A DNA stretch of 21,333 bases from positions 148,296-169,628 of the forward strand of contig NW_003546318.1 in NCBI RefSeq assembly GCF_000090795.2, given 5' to 3'. The position numbers and the translations under genes were made by a program. A model generated the notes under the pieces. It worked only from the letters and a program-made list of their open reading frames with translations. It ran no database searches and had not been told where the DNA came from. Below, piece by piece: positions 8,300 to 21,333 of the stretch (positions within the stretch are counted from its first letter, which is position 1; each line of letters starts with the position of its first letter). Source of the stretch: Amphimedon queenslandica (taxonomy: Eukaryota; Porifera; Demospongiae; Haplosclerida; Niphatidae).

Positions 8300-8739
8300 C
8301 TTTAAGTCCATTTCTAACAGCTTTTCAGCCTTTTGCTTTGCTATAGAATTATTAAAAGTTATTGTAGTACATATGCTAATTTTTTCACAAAATCTTTGTT
8401 GCTATGCTTAATAAAATTTTTTTGAAGTTAATTGTTTTTGTTATTTTTTGGTTCATTTTGCTAATAAAACATCAAAAATAACTTGATTACCAGTATTGTG
8501 CGCAGCAGCAACAATTAAGATTGCGTGGTACTTCACTCAACTCAAGTAGTACAAATGAAGTTAAGATAATAAAGGGTCAACAATAGGAACTTTAGCAATT
8601 ACTATAATAATAATAATAATAATAATTTATTTATTTATGTTTATGTATTATCAGTGCTAACATAATACAAGTAGACACACAGAGACAGACAAAAAAGACG
8701 CAATGACCGATTAACAACAATTAATAACTAGAGAATTAA
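8300..8739. other. Convergent intergenic region: propeller gene 4 / RAD23
   Basis: Contains the T-rich 3' flank of gene 4, the repeated GTGCGCAGC block, a (TAA)n microsatellite at about 8605-8626, and the RAD23 3' region. Overlapping AATAAA signals for the minus strand lie at 8635-8630 and 8631-8626, about 105 bp past the RAD23 stop. Confidence 0.65.
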
Positions 8740-14565
<5,826 letters not shown>

Positions 14566-14734
14566 CTTCTACTCTTTATTATTACTCCTAGTTCAGTGAG
14601 AATCCGGTTCTAATGCTTTTTGGGGCCTCTTCCTCCAAAATGCTGAGCATGAGATGGTAAATGGGCGGGGCTAGGTTTCAACTTTTGCGCATGCGTAGAC
14701 GAGGTGTCCGCCCTCCCCCGCCAAAGCAAGCAAA
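14566..14734. promoter_or_regulatory. Bidirectional RAD23/WDR83 promoter
   Basis: Only 169 bp separate the two ATGs. The segment is GC-richer than its surroundings and TATA-less. It contains a GC box GGGCGGGG (14663-14670), an NRF1-like palindromic TGCGCATGCG (14686-14695) and, overlapping the WDR83 start codon, CAAAATGGCGGC (14731-14742), which matches the YY1 consensus. These are typical of housekeeping bidirectional promoters. Factor binding is inferred from motif match only. Confidence 0.8.
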
Positions 14735-16788
14735 ATGGCGGCTCTCCCAAACCAGCTAGCTCACGAGTTTCACGGGCACCAAGACGCCATTAGAGCCATT
14801 AGATTTACTAGTAAATGATGTTAAGAATCTAAAAATGTGTTTCTTTATTTCCTTATTTTCTTTAGAAAGTGGAGAATATTGCTTAACATGCAGTGCTGAT
14901 AAAACAGTTAGGCTCTGGAACCCCCACCGGGGTCTGGGAATCAAAACCTACAAGGGGCCGGGGCAAGAAGTATTAGACGCAACAGCGTATGAAATTTAAT
15001 TACACACATGTTGATTGATAATAATTTTTTATTTCTAATTAGTGCCCATGACAACGGTCGAATTGTTTGTGGAGGGAGGGACAAAGTCGTGTACTTGCTA
15101 GACGTCAGTACCGGCCAACCAATCAGGAAATACCGAGGACACTATGGAGTAAGTCCCAATTGCAATAAAATACATGTACATATATGTATTTGATACCATG
15201 TACGATCAGTTCTAGTCATTATTGTACATGTGCATGTACTAGCTTCATCCAATTACTATATACTTTACTTTAGGCTATTAATTGCGTAAAATTTAACGAA
15301 GAATCATCCGTCATCATAACAGGTAGAGTATAACCTACATGTACATGTATTGCATTGAAATTTTTTATTAATTGTATCTGTTCATTAGGTTCTTATGATT
15401 CCACTGTTAGGGTTTGGGATTGCAAGTCACGTACATACGACCCAGTACAAGTGATGGAGGAAGCAAAAGACAGCATTACATCACTCTTTGTATCCAACCA
15501 TGAAATTTTGACTGGGTAACCTTTATATGATTATGACGAAAAATTTATATATAGTGTGACACATTTTAAATAGGCTAAATACATGAATATATATTTTTAA
15601 TAATAATACATGTATTTGTTTTTTCAACAGATCAGTTGATGGAAAAGCTCGTCGCTATGACATTCGTTTTGGCAAACTTTTTTCAGACACAGTAGGACGT
15701 ACGTTAACTTATTACTTATAGTTAATTAACTACCGTATAGTAGGAAATTTTTGAGGATAGCAATTTTTGCGGTTTTTTAATGATTCGCGAAATTAAATTC
15801 CTTGAAAATTAATTTAATACGGTACAAGATGGCAGATTAGTGGAAATTTGCAAAAATTAATTCCGCAAACTTCCGAATATGGGTCATTCGCGAAATTTAT
15901 TATCCTCGAAAAAAACCTGCTATATGGTATTATTATTATTGTTATTATTTTTTAGAACCTGTTACTAGTGTTAGTCTTTCAAGGGATGGATTATGTGTAC
16001 TAGTATCATCACTTGATAATCATATCAGACTATTAGATAAGGAAAATGGGGAATTACTGAACACGTTAGCCTCCTCTCTCTCTCACACACACACACACAC
16101 TCTCTCTCTCTCTCCCTCCCTCCCTCTCTCTCTCACTTCACTCTTTGTTTTCCCATTTCCTTCACATTGTCAATAATACATTTCACATTATTTGTTTTCT
16201 CTTTCTTCCTATTTTTGCTATCAAAGGTTCAAAAGTCATTCCAATACAGAGTATAAGATAGACAGTTCTCTCACTCACGATGATTCACATATTGTGAGTG
16301 GATCGGAAGATGGAAAGATTTACTTTTGGGATTTAGTAGAAGTGAGTAATTGTGAATAAATGCTTTCTTTTGTTGACCATTTGAAATAAAAGTATCTGTA
16401 TAGAGTTTGTGATTTGGGAATCTAAGGCTTATCAGTAAAAATTTTGAAAAAGGCTGGTTTAATGTTTTGTTGGCACATTTTAGACACTTTTTAAAATTTT
16501 GGTTGACTCTTACAATTCAATTTATCCTGAAATAATTGAATTTTTGAAATAGGCACCCTTTTTTGTTGATACACTTTTGTTATTAGCAGTGTAAACTCTT
16601 ACTATATCTTTTTATTATAGGGAAATGTAGTGCAGACATTAAAGCAGAGCCAATCATCATCTTGTATTGTATATTCCCTCTCCTATCATCCTAATGCAGC
16701 ATGTTTACTGTCAGCTGGATCTGAGGGACCAGTGAAGGTCTGGAAGAGACAAGAAGACATGAAGGAAGACGAGGATGAAGATGATTAG
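14735..16788 (+). CDS. WDR83: WD-repeat protein WDR83 / MORG1
   Basis: Nine exons: 14735-14810, 14866-14986, 15043-15148, 15274-15322, 15389-15515, 15631-15698, 15956-16064, 16227-16341, 16621-16788. All are GT-AG with matching phases; the total of 939 nt gives 312 aa, about the family length. Seven WD40 blades are visible with characteristic ends: KTVRLWNP, KVVYLLDV, STVRVWDCK, ARRYDIR, IRLLDKE, KIYFWDL and VKVWKR. Family-typical segments include FHGHQDAIRAIRF, EEAKDSITSLFVS and FGKLFSD. The C-terminus is acidic (EDEDEDD). The family acts as a scaffold in MAPK/ERK signalling and is also associated with the spliceosome. It shares its promoter with RAD23. AATAAA lies at 16979-16984. Intron 6 holds a MITE and intron 7 begins with a (CT)n/(AC)n repeat directly after the GTTAGC donor. 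Confidence 0.94.
15731..15930. mobile_element. MITE-like element C (WDR83 intron 6)
   Basis: Terminal inverted repeats of about 29 bp: TACCGTATAGTAGGAAATTT... ending GAGGATA (15731-15759) against the reverse complement of 15901-15930 (ATACCATATAGCAGG... ending GAGGATA). The interior is AT-rich with TTCGCGAAATTAAAT/ATTCGCGAAATTTAT mirrored words. It is about 200 bp, non-coding, and related in style to element A. Confidence 0.8.
16073..16138. repeat. (CT)n / (AC)n compound microsatellite (WDR83 intron 7)
   Basis: CTCTCTCTC followed by CACACACACAC, then CTCTCTCTC and CCCTCCCTCCC tracts, starting within ten bases of the exon 7 donor. The CTCCTCTCTC start of the tract recurs at 21301 with the exon 7 copy. 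Confidence 0.9.
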
Positions 16789-17156
16789 GTTACATGTCAT
16801 CAGTCTTTTATTAATAAGGAGTGATGAATTGCTTCTTTTTCCATGTATACTCATTACTTTGTACAGCGGTTTCAGTCACAGGGAGCACATTCATAACCAA
16901 CTGTCAATATTAATGATTTTTAGAGAAAAGTACATGTGTATTGTACATGTATTACAGAGTTAATATTAAATGCTGAACAATAAAGATTTGTTCTTCACAG
17001 CTAACATTGTTTTCCTTAATTGGTGATATTAAAACACTCTATTCACAATTGCATGTGCTAGATAGTAAATTCGAACCCACTGATTTGTAAACAGTGAAAT
17101 GGTTTTTCAAAACTATTGTCTTGCCAGTTAGTTTTACTTTCAGTTTTTCGTTACTG
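16789..17156 (+). other. WDR83 3' UTR and spacer
   Basis: Holds the WDR83 3' UTR with AATAAA at 16979-16984 and two GTACATGT words near 16928-16950. The remaining 170 bp up to the next TATA box shows nothing recognisable. Confidence 0.6.
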
Positions 17157-17164
17157 TATATAAG
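17157..17164 (+). promoter_or_regulatory. TATA box of the beta-helix receptor gene
   Basis: TATATAAG lies 49 bp before the ATG at 17206. It implies a start about 30 bp downstream and a very short leader. This also argues against use of the upstream GTG at 17167. Confidence 0.65.
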
Positions 17165-17205
17165 CAGTGGCTCTCACTTCTTCAAGTTGGTTCAATCTTT
17201 TTGAA

Positions 17206-20200
17206 ATGCTACCTACAAGCATGTATCTATTTATGCTCTTCTTTTTTGCTTTGCCTTTGGTTCCTGCTGCTGTCTTTGTTAACACTAGCCATCAACTGGA
17301 AGGAATTTTGTGTAACGAAACTAAAATATTAACTGGTGATCTTTCTCTTTACCTTGACACCAGCATTACTCACCAGATCACGTCTAATGGTGTTTTCTGT
17401 CCAGTTAATATGAATCACTATTCTCTCACTATTACAAGTGACTCCAATGATTCAGTTGCTGTCATTAATTGTACATCTAGTGACAAGTACTGGACAAGAG
17501 GATTTGCATTCTATGGCACCAATGGATCACTAACAATGAGAGGACTCCGTTTCACTAACTGTGGTACTAATCTCACTACATTAGATAGTGATATCATTAA
17601 TTCTACAACTTCTTCTATTCATTTTACTGAGCTTCATGCTGCTGTACTAGTATTGACTGATATTGCTAGTATTACTTTTAGCAATGTCACTATAAGTAAC
17701 TACAGTGGTTTTGCTATAGTAGCAGTTAATCTTCCTTATGCTGTGTTTGATTATCTTGTGGTCAGTTACTCACAACAAACCGAATTTGGTATTGGTAGAG
17801 GACTATTACTCCTTTTTTTAAACCGTATTGCAAGAGAAACCATAGATGCTCAAACTCAATACGAAGTAAACATTTCTAATTCCACTTTCCATGAAAATGC
17901 TATTAGATCTAGGACCCACAGTCATGTCCACTATATTTGTCCATCAGCAGAGCATCATATACTGTTAAATATGCCTGTTGTCAATGCTGCAGCAGTTACA
18001 ATGCTATTCACTCAAAACGATACATCTCCTGCTATTGTCAGAATTCTAAATAGCAGTTTCACTTTCAACAATGAGTATTATGCTGGAGCAATGTTGATTC
18101 TCAGTTTTAGTTCATCTATTGATTCAAAGACAATAATTGATGGCTCTTATTTTGAACACAATTTTGTACTAGATGCATGTAAAGGAGGTGCAATATCTGC
18201 AATATTCTTTTTTGACAAAAGAATTTTAACAACAAGATACAAGCCATTAGTAATTACCAATTCAAAATTTAAAAGCAATGGATTTGGTGATGGTACTGCA
18301 TGGACTTCAAGAGCAATAGACATGGCAGTATATAAAGATGTTAATGGTTCTGAACCAAAAAGTGTAGTTGTTATTTTATTTTCCAAACTTCATTTTGAAC
18401 TTAACGCTTCTTCAAAATTTGGAACATGCTTGTATGCTATTGCAAAGAATTCCCCTGAGGGAAGTAAACCTAGTAACTATTTGACTATTTTTTTTGATAA
18501 AGTAGTTGCTTACAACAATCCAACTGTGAGAGACCGAAATAATATTTTCAATGCTAGTTTGTTTCATTTTGTTAATATTGCTAATGTTTCCATTACAGGA
18601 ACTGTAAGTGCACCTGGAAACTTTTCACACAACTATGGTGCTGTATTTGAATTATTTAGATCATATGCAGTACTTGAAGGAAACCTGTTTTTTATTGAAA
18701 ATATTGCTAATCATGGTGCAGCATTTTCACTCGAACAAGGGAGTTTAATTTACTTCAAGAAAGGACTAAGAGCTAATTTTAGTCATAACACAGTTCAGTC
18801 TCTTGGAGGAGCCATCTATTCAGTGAATGAAAATAAGGTACGAATGTGCACATTTCAGTTGTATTTCCTTCATGACTACGAAAATATCAGTTTAACTTTC
18901 AATAATAATACAGCTGCAATAGCTGGGAACTCTATATATTCACAAAACCTTTATGAATGTTACTTTAAGAAATTTTCATTTCCCAAGCATACTATGATTG
19001 TCAAAATGTACAATGCAATGTTCAGGAATATTCTTCCAGGTGATGTAGCTTCTGAACCTAAATCCATGCAACTTTGTATGAATAAGACCGTGCTTGAAAT
19101 TTACCCAGGGGGGTCAATGCTCATACCAATAAATGTGGTTGATCAAAATGGTAGCTTGACTTATGCAGTTATAACAGTAATACCTGTTGAGAAAGGGAAA
19201 AAACTGAACAGGTGGATTTTGGACTCTCAAGGATCATTTATTGTCAAACTAGTTAAAGGAACAAAAAAATGTACAACAATAAATTTAACAATACATACAA
19301 CGGACGTTACAACACTGAATAAGGAGACAACTCTTCAGTTCACAATGCTTCTAGATCTATTTTGCATTTCAAAACACAATGAAATTTATGAAGTAAGTGT
19401 CAAGCTGAAAAGATGTCCTCTTGGTTTTCGATTGAGTTCAAGGGGAAGTTGTGCTTGCTCAGATCTTATCAAAAAATTTAATCAACACATAACATGTAAC
19501 ATTGAAAATAACATCATTATTAAGCCTCGTCATTTGGGTGTATGGATGGGCAATTCAACCAAAAGCAACAAATTCTCTATTGCTTACTGTCATCCTTCAT
19601 ACTGTAACATTGGGTCTCAACTTAATGTGCTACATCTTAACTCATCAGGTTCATATCTTGGCTCAACCAACTCAACAATATCTCTACCACTGTGTTATGG
19701 CTCTAGAACTGGAGATGCATGCGGTGAATGTATTCCTAATTACAGTGTAGTGTTTGGTTCTACTGAGTGCAAGGACTGCTCAAGTAGTTTTTGGCCATTC
19801 ACAATTTTTGTTTATATAATAGCTGGTCCTCTTCTTGTTTTGCTTCTGTATGCACTCAAACTAACTCTGACAACTGGTACACTCAATGGTATTATATTCT
19901 ATGCACAAATTGCTAATATTGGCATTGTCCATTACTTAAATATACCATGCATTGAATGTACCAAAGACATAGTGTGTCTTATTAGACCTGCAAGTGTATT
20001 CATATCATGGCTAAACTTAAACCTTGGTTTTCCACTTTGTTTTTTTAATGGAATGACTGAGATATTGAAAGCTGGATTAAGCTTACTATTTCCTGTTTAC
20101 CTCATCCTTATTGTTGGCCTCCTTATTATACTGAGCCGTTACTCAGTTACAATTTCAAATCATTTCTCTCGTTCATCAATTCAAGTACTTGTCACTATTG

Positions 20201-21006
20201 TTCATCTTTCGTTCACAAAACTTCTTCAGTCGGTTCTTGATGTCTTCAGTTCAGCAAAAATTTACACAGAAGGTGTTGATGTGCCCAACACAATATGGTA
20301 TAACAATGGAGCTATAATGTACGATAGTAAGAGTCATGTATGGTTAATGGTAATGACATCAATTGTAGCTGGGTTAATTTTGGTACCTTATTTTATCATA
20401 ATATTGCTTGGGAAATTTCTGTTAAAATTTGACAGATTTAGGGAATGTATTCGTCCATTTTATGAAGCGATTTATGCTCCTTATAGAAGAAACAAGTGGT
20501 ATTGGTTTGTATTGCATCAACTCTTTGTTCTACTTACATATGTGTCTGAAACTTTCAGTTCTGATCAACAACGTAGAGTACTTTTTCTTTCTCTCATTCT
20601 TATTTATCACATTTTGATTTATCTTCATACGAAATCAACACCTTTCAGATACAAAACACTCAATTGGCTGAATCTAATGATACTTCTTGCTCTTAACTTT
20701 GTGTTTCTGGTTTCACAATATATTTACTTGAGTAATGGTTCTCCAAAGCAACTTGTGATGTTCTTTGCTATTGCAAATTATCCTATTATTGCAGTATTCA
20801 TGCTGATAATTGCTTATCACATCTTACTAGTGACAAATAAAGTTAATTGGGTGCTGCTCTTATATCAAAATGCCAAGGAATGTTTTCCTGGTTTTAAAAA
20901 GAAGAGACAGTATAATCAAAGAAGACGTCCATATTATGGGTGCAGTGATTCAGGGGATTATACTGAGGCCAGGGAACCACTCCTTGAACAAACTTTAATT
21001 AACTAA
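17206..21006 (+). CDS. Beta-helix ectodomain, multi-pass membrane receptor-like protein
   Basis: Single-exon gene of 1266 aa. Residues 1-25 form a signal peptide (MLPTSMYLFMLFFFALPLVP). Residues 25-735 form a long Asn/Ser/Thr-rich ectodomain with many N-glycosylation sequons and recurring short strands and G turns (SLTMRGLRFTNCG, SLGGAIYS, HNYGAVFEL), resembling a parallel beta-helix. Residues 737-860 form a Cys-rich stalk (CPLGF, CACS, CGECIPNYSVVFGSTECKDC). From residue 863 (WPFTIFVYIIAGPLLVLLLY) to about 1209 there are roughly nine hydrophobic segments. The tail of about 57 residues is basic (FKKKRQYNQRRRPYYG) and then acidic, with several tyrosines (YTEAREPLLEQ). ATG 17206 is chosen because it starts the signal peptide and follows the TATA box. 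AATAAA lies at 21047-21052. The architecture suggests a surface receptor or channel-like protein; the family name, ligand and function are not recognised. Confidence 0.85.
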   Translation: MLPTSMYLFMLFFFALPLVPAAVFVNTSHQLEGILCNETKILTGDLSLYLDTSITHQITSNGVFCPVNMNHYSLTITSDSNDSVAVINCTSSDKYWTRGFAFYGTNGSLTMRGLRFTNCGTNLTTLDSDIINSTTSSIHFTELHAAVLVLTDIASITFSNVTISNYSGFAIVAVNLPYAVFDYLVVSYSQQTEFGIGRGLLLLFLNRIARETIDAQTQYEVNISNSTFHENAIRSRTHSHVHYICPSAEHHILLNMPVVNAAAVTMLFTQNDTSPAIVRILNSSFTFNNEYYAGAMLILSFSSSIDSKTIIDGSYFEHNFVLDACKGGAISAIFFFDKRILTTRYKPLVITNSKFKSNGFGDGTAWTSRAIDMAVYKDVNGSEPKSVVVILFSKLHFELNASSKFGTCLYAIAKNSPEGSKPSNYLTIFFDKVVAYNNPTVRDRNNIFNASLFHFVNIANVSITGTVSAPGNFSHNYGAVFELFRSYAVLEGNLFFIENIANHGAAFSLEQGSLIYFKKGLRANFSHNTVQSLGGAIYSVNENKVRMCTFQLYFLHDYENISLTFNNNTAAIAGNSIYSQNLYECYFKKFSFPKHTMIVKMYNAMFRNILPGDVASEPKSMQLCMNKTVLEIYPGGSMLIPINVVDQNGSLTYAVITVIPVEKGKKLNRWILDSQGSFIVKLVKGTKKCTTINLTIHTTDVTTLNKETTLQFTMLLDLFCISKHNEIYEVSVKLKRCPLGFRLSSRGSCACSDLIKKFNQHITCNIENNIIIKPRHLGVWMGNSTKSNKFSIAYCHPSYCNIGSQLNVLHLNSSGSYLGSTNSTISLPLCYGSRTGDACGECIPNYSVVFGSTECKDCSSSFWPFTIFVYIIAGPLLVLLLYALKLTLTTGTLNGIIFYAQIANIGIVHYLNIPCIECTKDIVCLIRPASVFISWLNLNLGFPLCFFNGMTEILKAGLSLLFPVYLILIVGLLIILSRYSVTISNHFSRSSIQVLVTIVHLSFTKLLQSVLDVFSSAKIYTEGVDVPNTIWYNNGAIMYDSKSHVWLMVMTSIVAGLILVPYFIIILLGKFLLKFDRFRECIRPFYEAIYAPYRRNKWYWFVLHQLFVLLTYVSETFSSDQQRRVLFLSLILIYHILIYLHTKSTPFRYKTLNWLNLMILLALNFVFLVSQYIYLSNGSPKQLVMFFAIANYPIIAVFMLIIAYHILLVTNKVNWVLLLYQNAKECFPGFKKKRQYNQRRRPYYGCSDSGDYTEAREPLLEQTLIN

Positions 21007-21238
21007 TGCTTGATCCAATTTTAATAATTTTAAACTTCTTTTTTATAATAAAATAATTATTATAGAAATACATGGCTAATCTATGCTTTGATTGAGCACA
21101 AATTTTTGAGTCCCTTCTGTGTATGGTTATTGAATCATTTTATTGATTGTTACCACTCCTTTCTGGAATATTTATACATATAAGTTTGTTTTGATTGACT
21201 GCCTCTATTTTGTATACTAATTGGGTATGCTAATATAT

Positions 21239-21316
21239 ATCACTTGATAATCATGTCAGACTATTAGATAAGGAAAATGGAGAATTGCTTAACACATTAG
21301 CCTCCTCTCTCTCTCT
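21239..21316 (+). pseudogene. Fragmentary copy of WDR83 exon 7 and its splice junction
   Basis: The sequence from CACTTGATAATCATG to TAGCCTCCTCTCTCTC matches 16010-16085 (exon 7 coding for SLDNHIRLLDKENGELLN and the start of intron 7) with only a few substitutions. The donor is destroyed (CACGTTAGCC in WDR83, CACATTAGCC here). Similarity upstream of 21239 fades, with only weak resemblance in GGTATGCTAATATAT. Nothing in 21007-21238 apart from the poly(A) signal is recognisable. Confidence 0.85.
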
Positions 21317-21333
21317 GACTTCACCCCGTTGCA

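Larger units (their letters stand above)
545..8550. repeat. Tandem segmental duplication: four units of [Ig-gene 5' end / propeller gene]
   Basis: Unit 1 runs from the Ig exon (545) to the end of propeller 1 (2470). Unit 2 runs from about 2712 to 4760 and unit 3 from about 5146 to 7215. Unit 4, about 7400-8550, lacks the Ig-derived left half. Units 2 and 3 are nearly identical over long stretches, for instance 3150-3580 against 5700-6120. Units 3 and 4 share a 3' flank: GTGCGCAGC and GGTACTTCACTCAA blocks occur at 7163-7213 and 8498-8552. All copies are direct repeats, so growth was by tandem duplication, not inversion. Confidence 0.85.

Noticed and set aside
17167-17205. Upstream in-frame GTG start of the receptor gene
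   Set aside because: It lies only 10 bp from the TATA box, so it would precede the transcription start; ATG 17206 directly starts the signal peptide.

Overview
The window reads as a compact, AT-rich animal nuclear genome. Genes carry short GT-AG introns (many about 50 bp), TATA boxes and AATAAA signals. RAD23 and WDR83/MORG1 orthologs can be rebuilt exon by exon, and a eukaryotic tRNA-Thr lies inside an intron. The short introns, the lineage-expanded beta-helix/multi-TM receptor type, the dense microsatellites and MITEs and the recurrent TACATGTA motif suggest a demosponge (Amphimedon-like). That assignment is inference from gene content; no database search was possible.

Left part (1-8550): the 5' end of a minus-strand Ig-FN3 receptor-like gene (signal peptide exon at 907, Ig exon, FN3 exon, all separated by phase-1 introns) runs off the left edge. 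Divergent from it starts a tandem array of four secreted six-bladed beta-propeller (NHL-like) single-exon genes at 1583, 3620, 6159 and 7466. Each has the same TATAAAA core promoter. The duplicated unit included the 5' end of the Ig-FN3 gene. Between propeller genes 1/2 and 2/3 lie relics of its signal-peptide exon, and before gene 3 also a gutted Ig exon. Sequence patches shared in conflicting combinations point to gene conversion or unequal exchange.

Middle part (8740-16790): a ten-exon RAD23 gene on the minus strand (409 aa predicted) and a nine-exon WDR83/MORG1 gene on the plus strand (312 aa predicted) sit head to head. They share a 169-bp GC-richer promoter with GC-box, NRF1-like and YY1-like motifs. 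The RAD23 introns hold a same-strand tRNA-Thr(TGT), a roughly 270-bp TTA microsatellite, an array of ~185-bp repeats with a 20-bp palindrome, an inverted copy of that repeat two introns away, and two MITE-like elements. A third MITE lies in a WDR83 intron.

Right part (17157-21333): a TATA-driven single-exon gene encodes a 1266-aa membrane protein with a long beta-helix-like glycosylated ectodomain, a Cys-rich stalk, about nine hydrophobic segments and a basic, Tyr-containing tail. After it, at 21239-21316, is a degraded copy of WDR83 exon 7 and its splice junction, so a WDR83-containing block was probably duplicated too.

The two halves differ in character. The outer parts are fast-evolving, secreted or surface gene families made of single exons or symmetrical shuffling exons. 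The centre is a conserved housekeeping pair with intron-rich structure.
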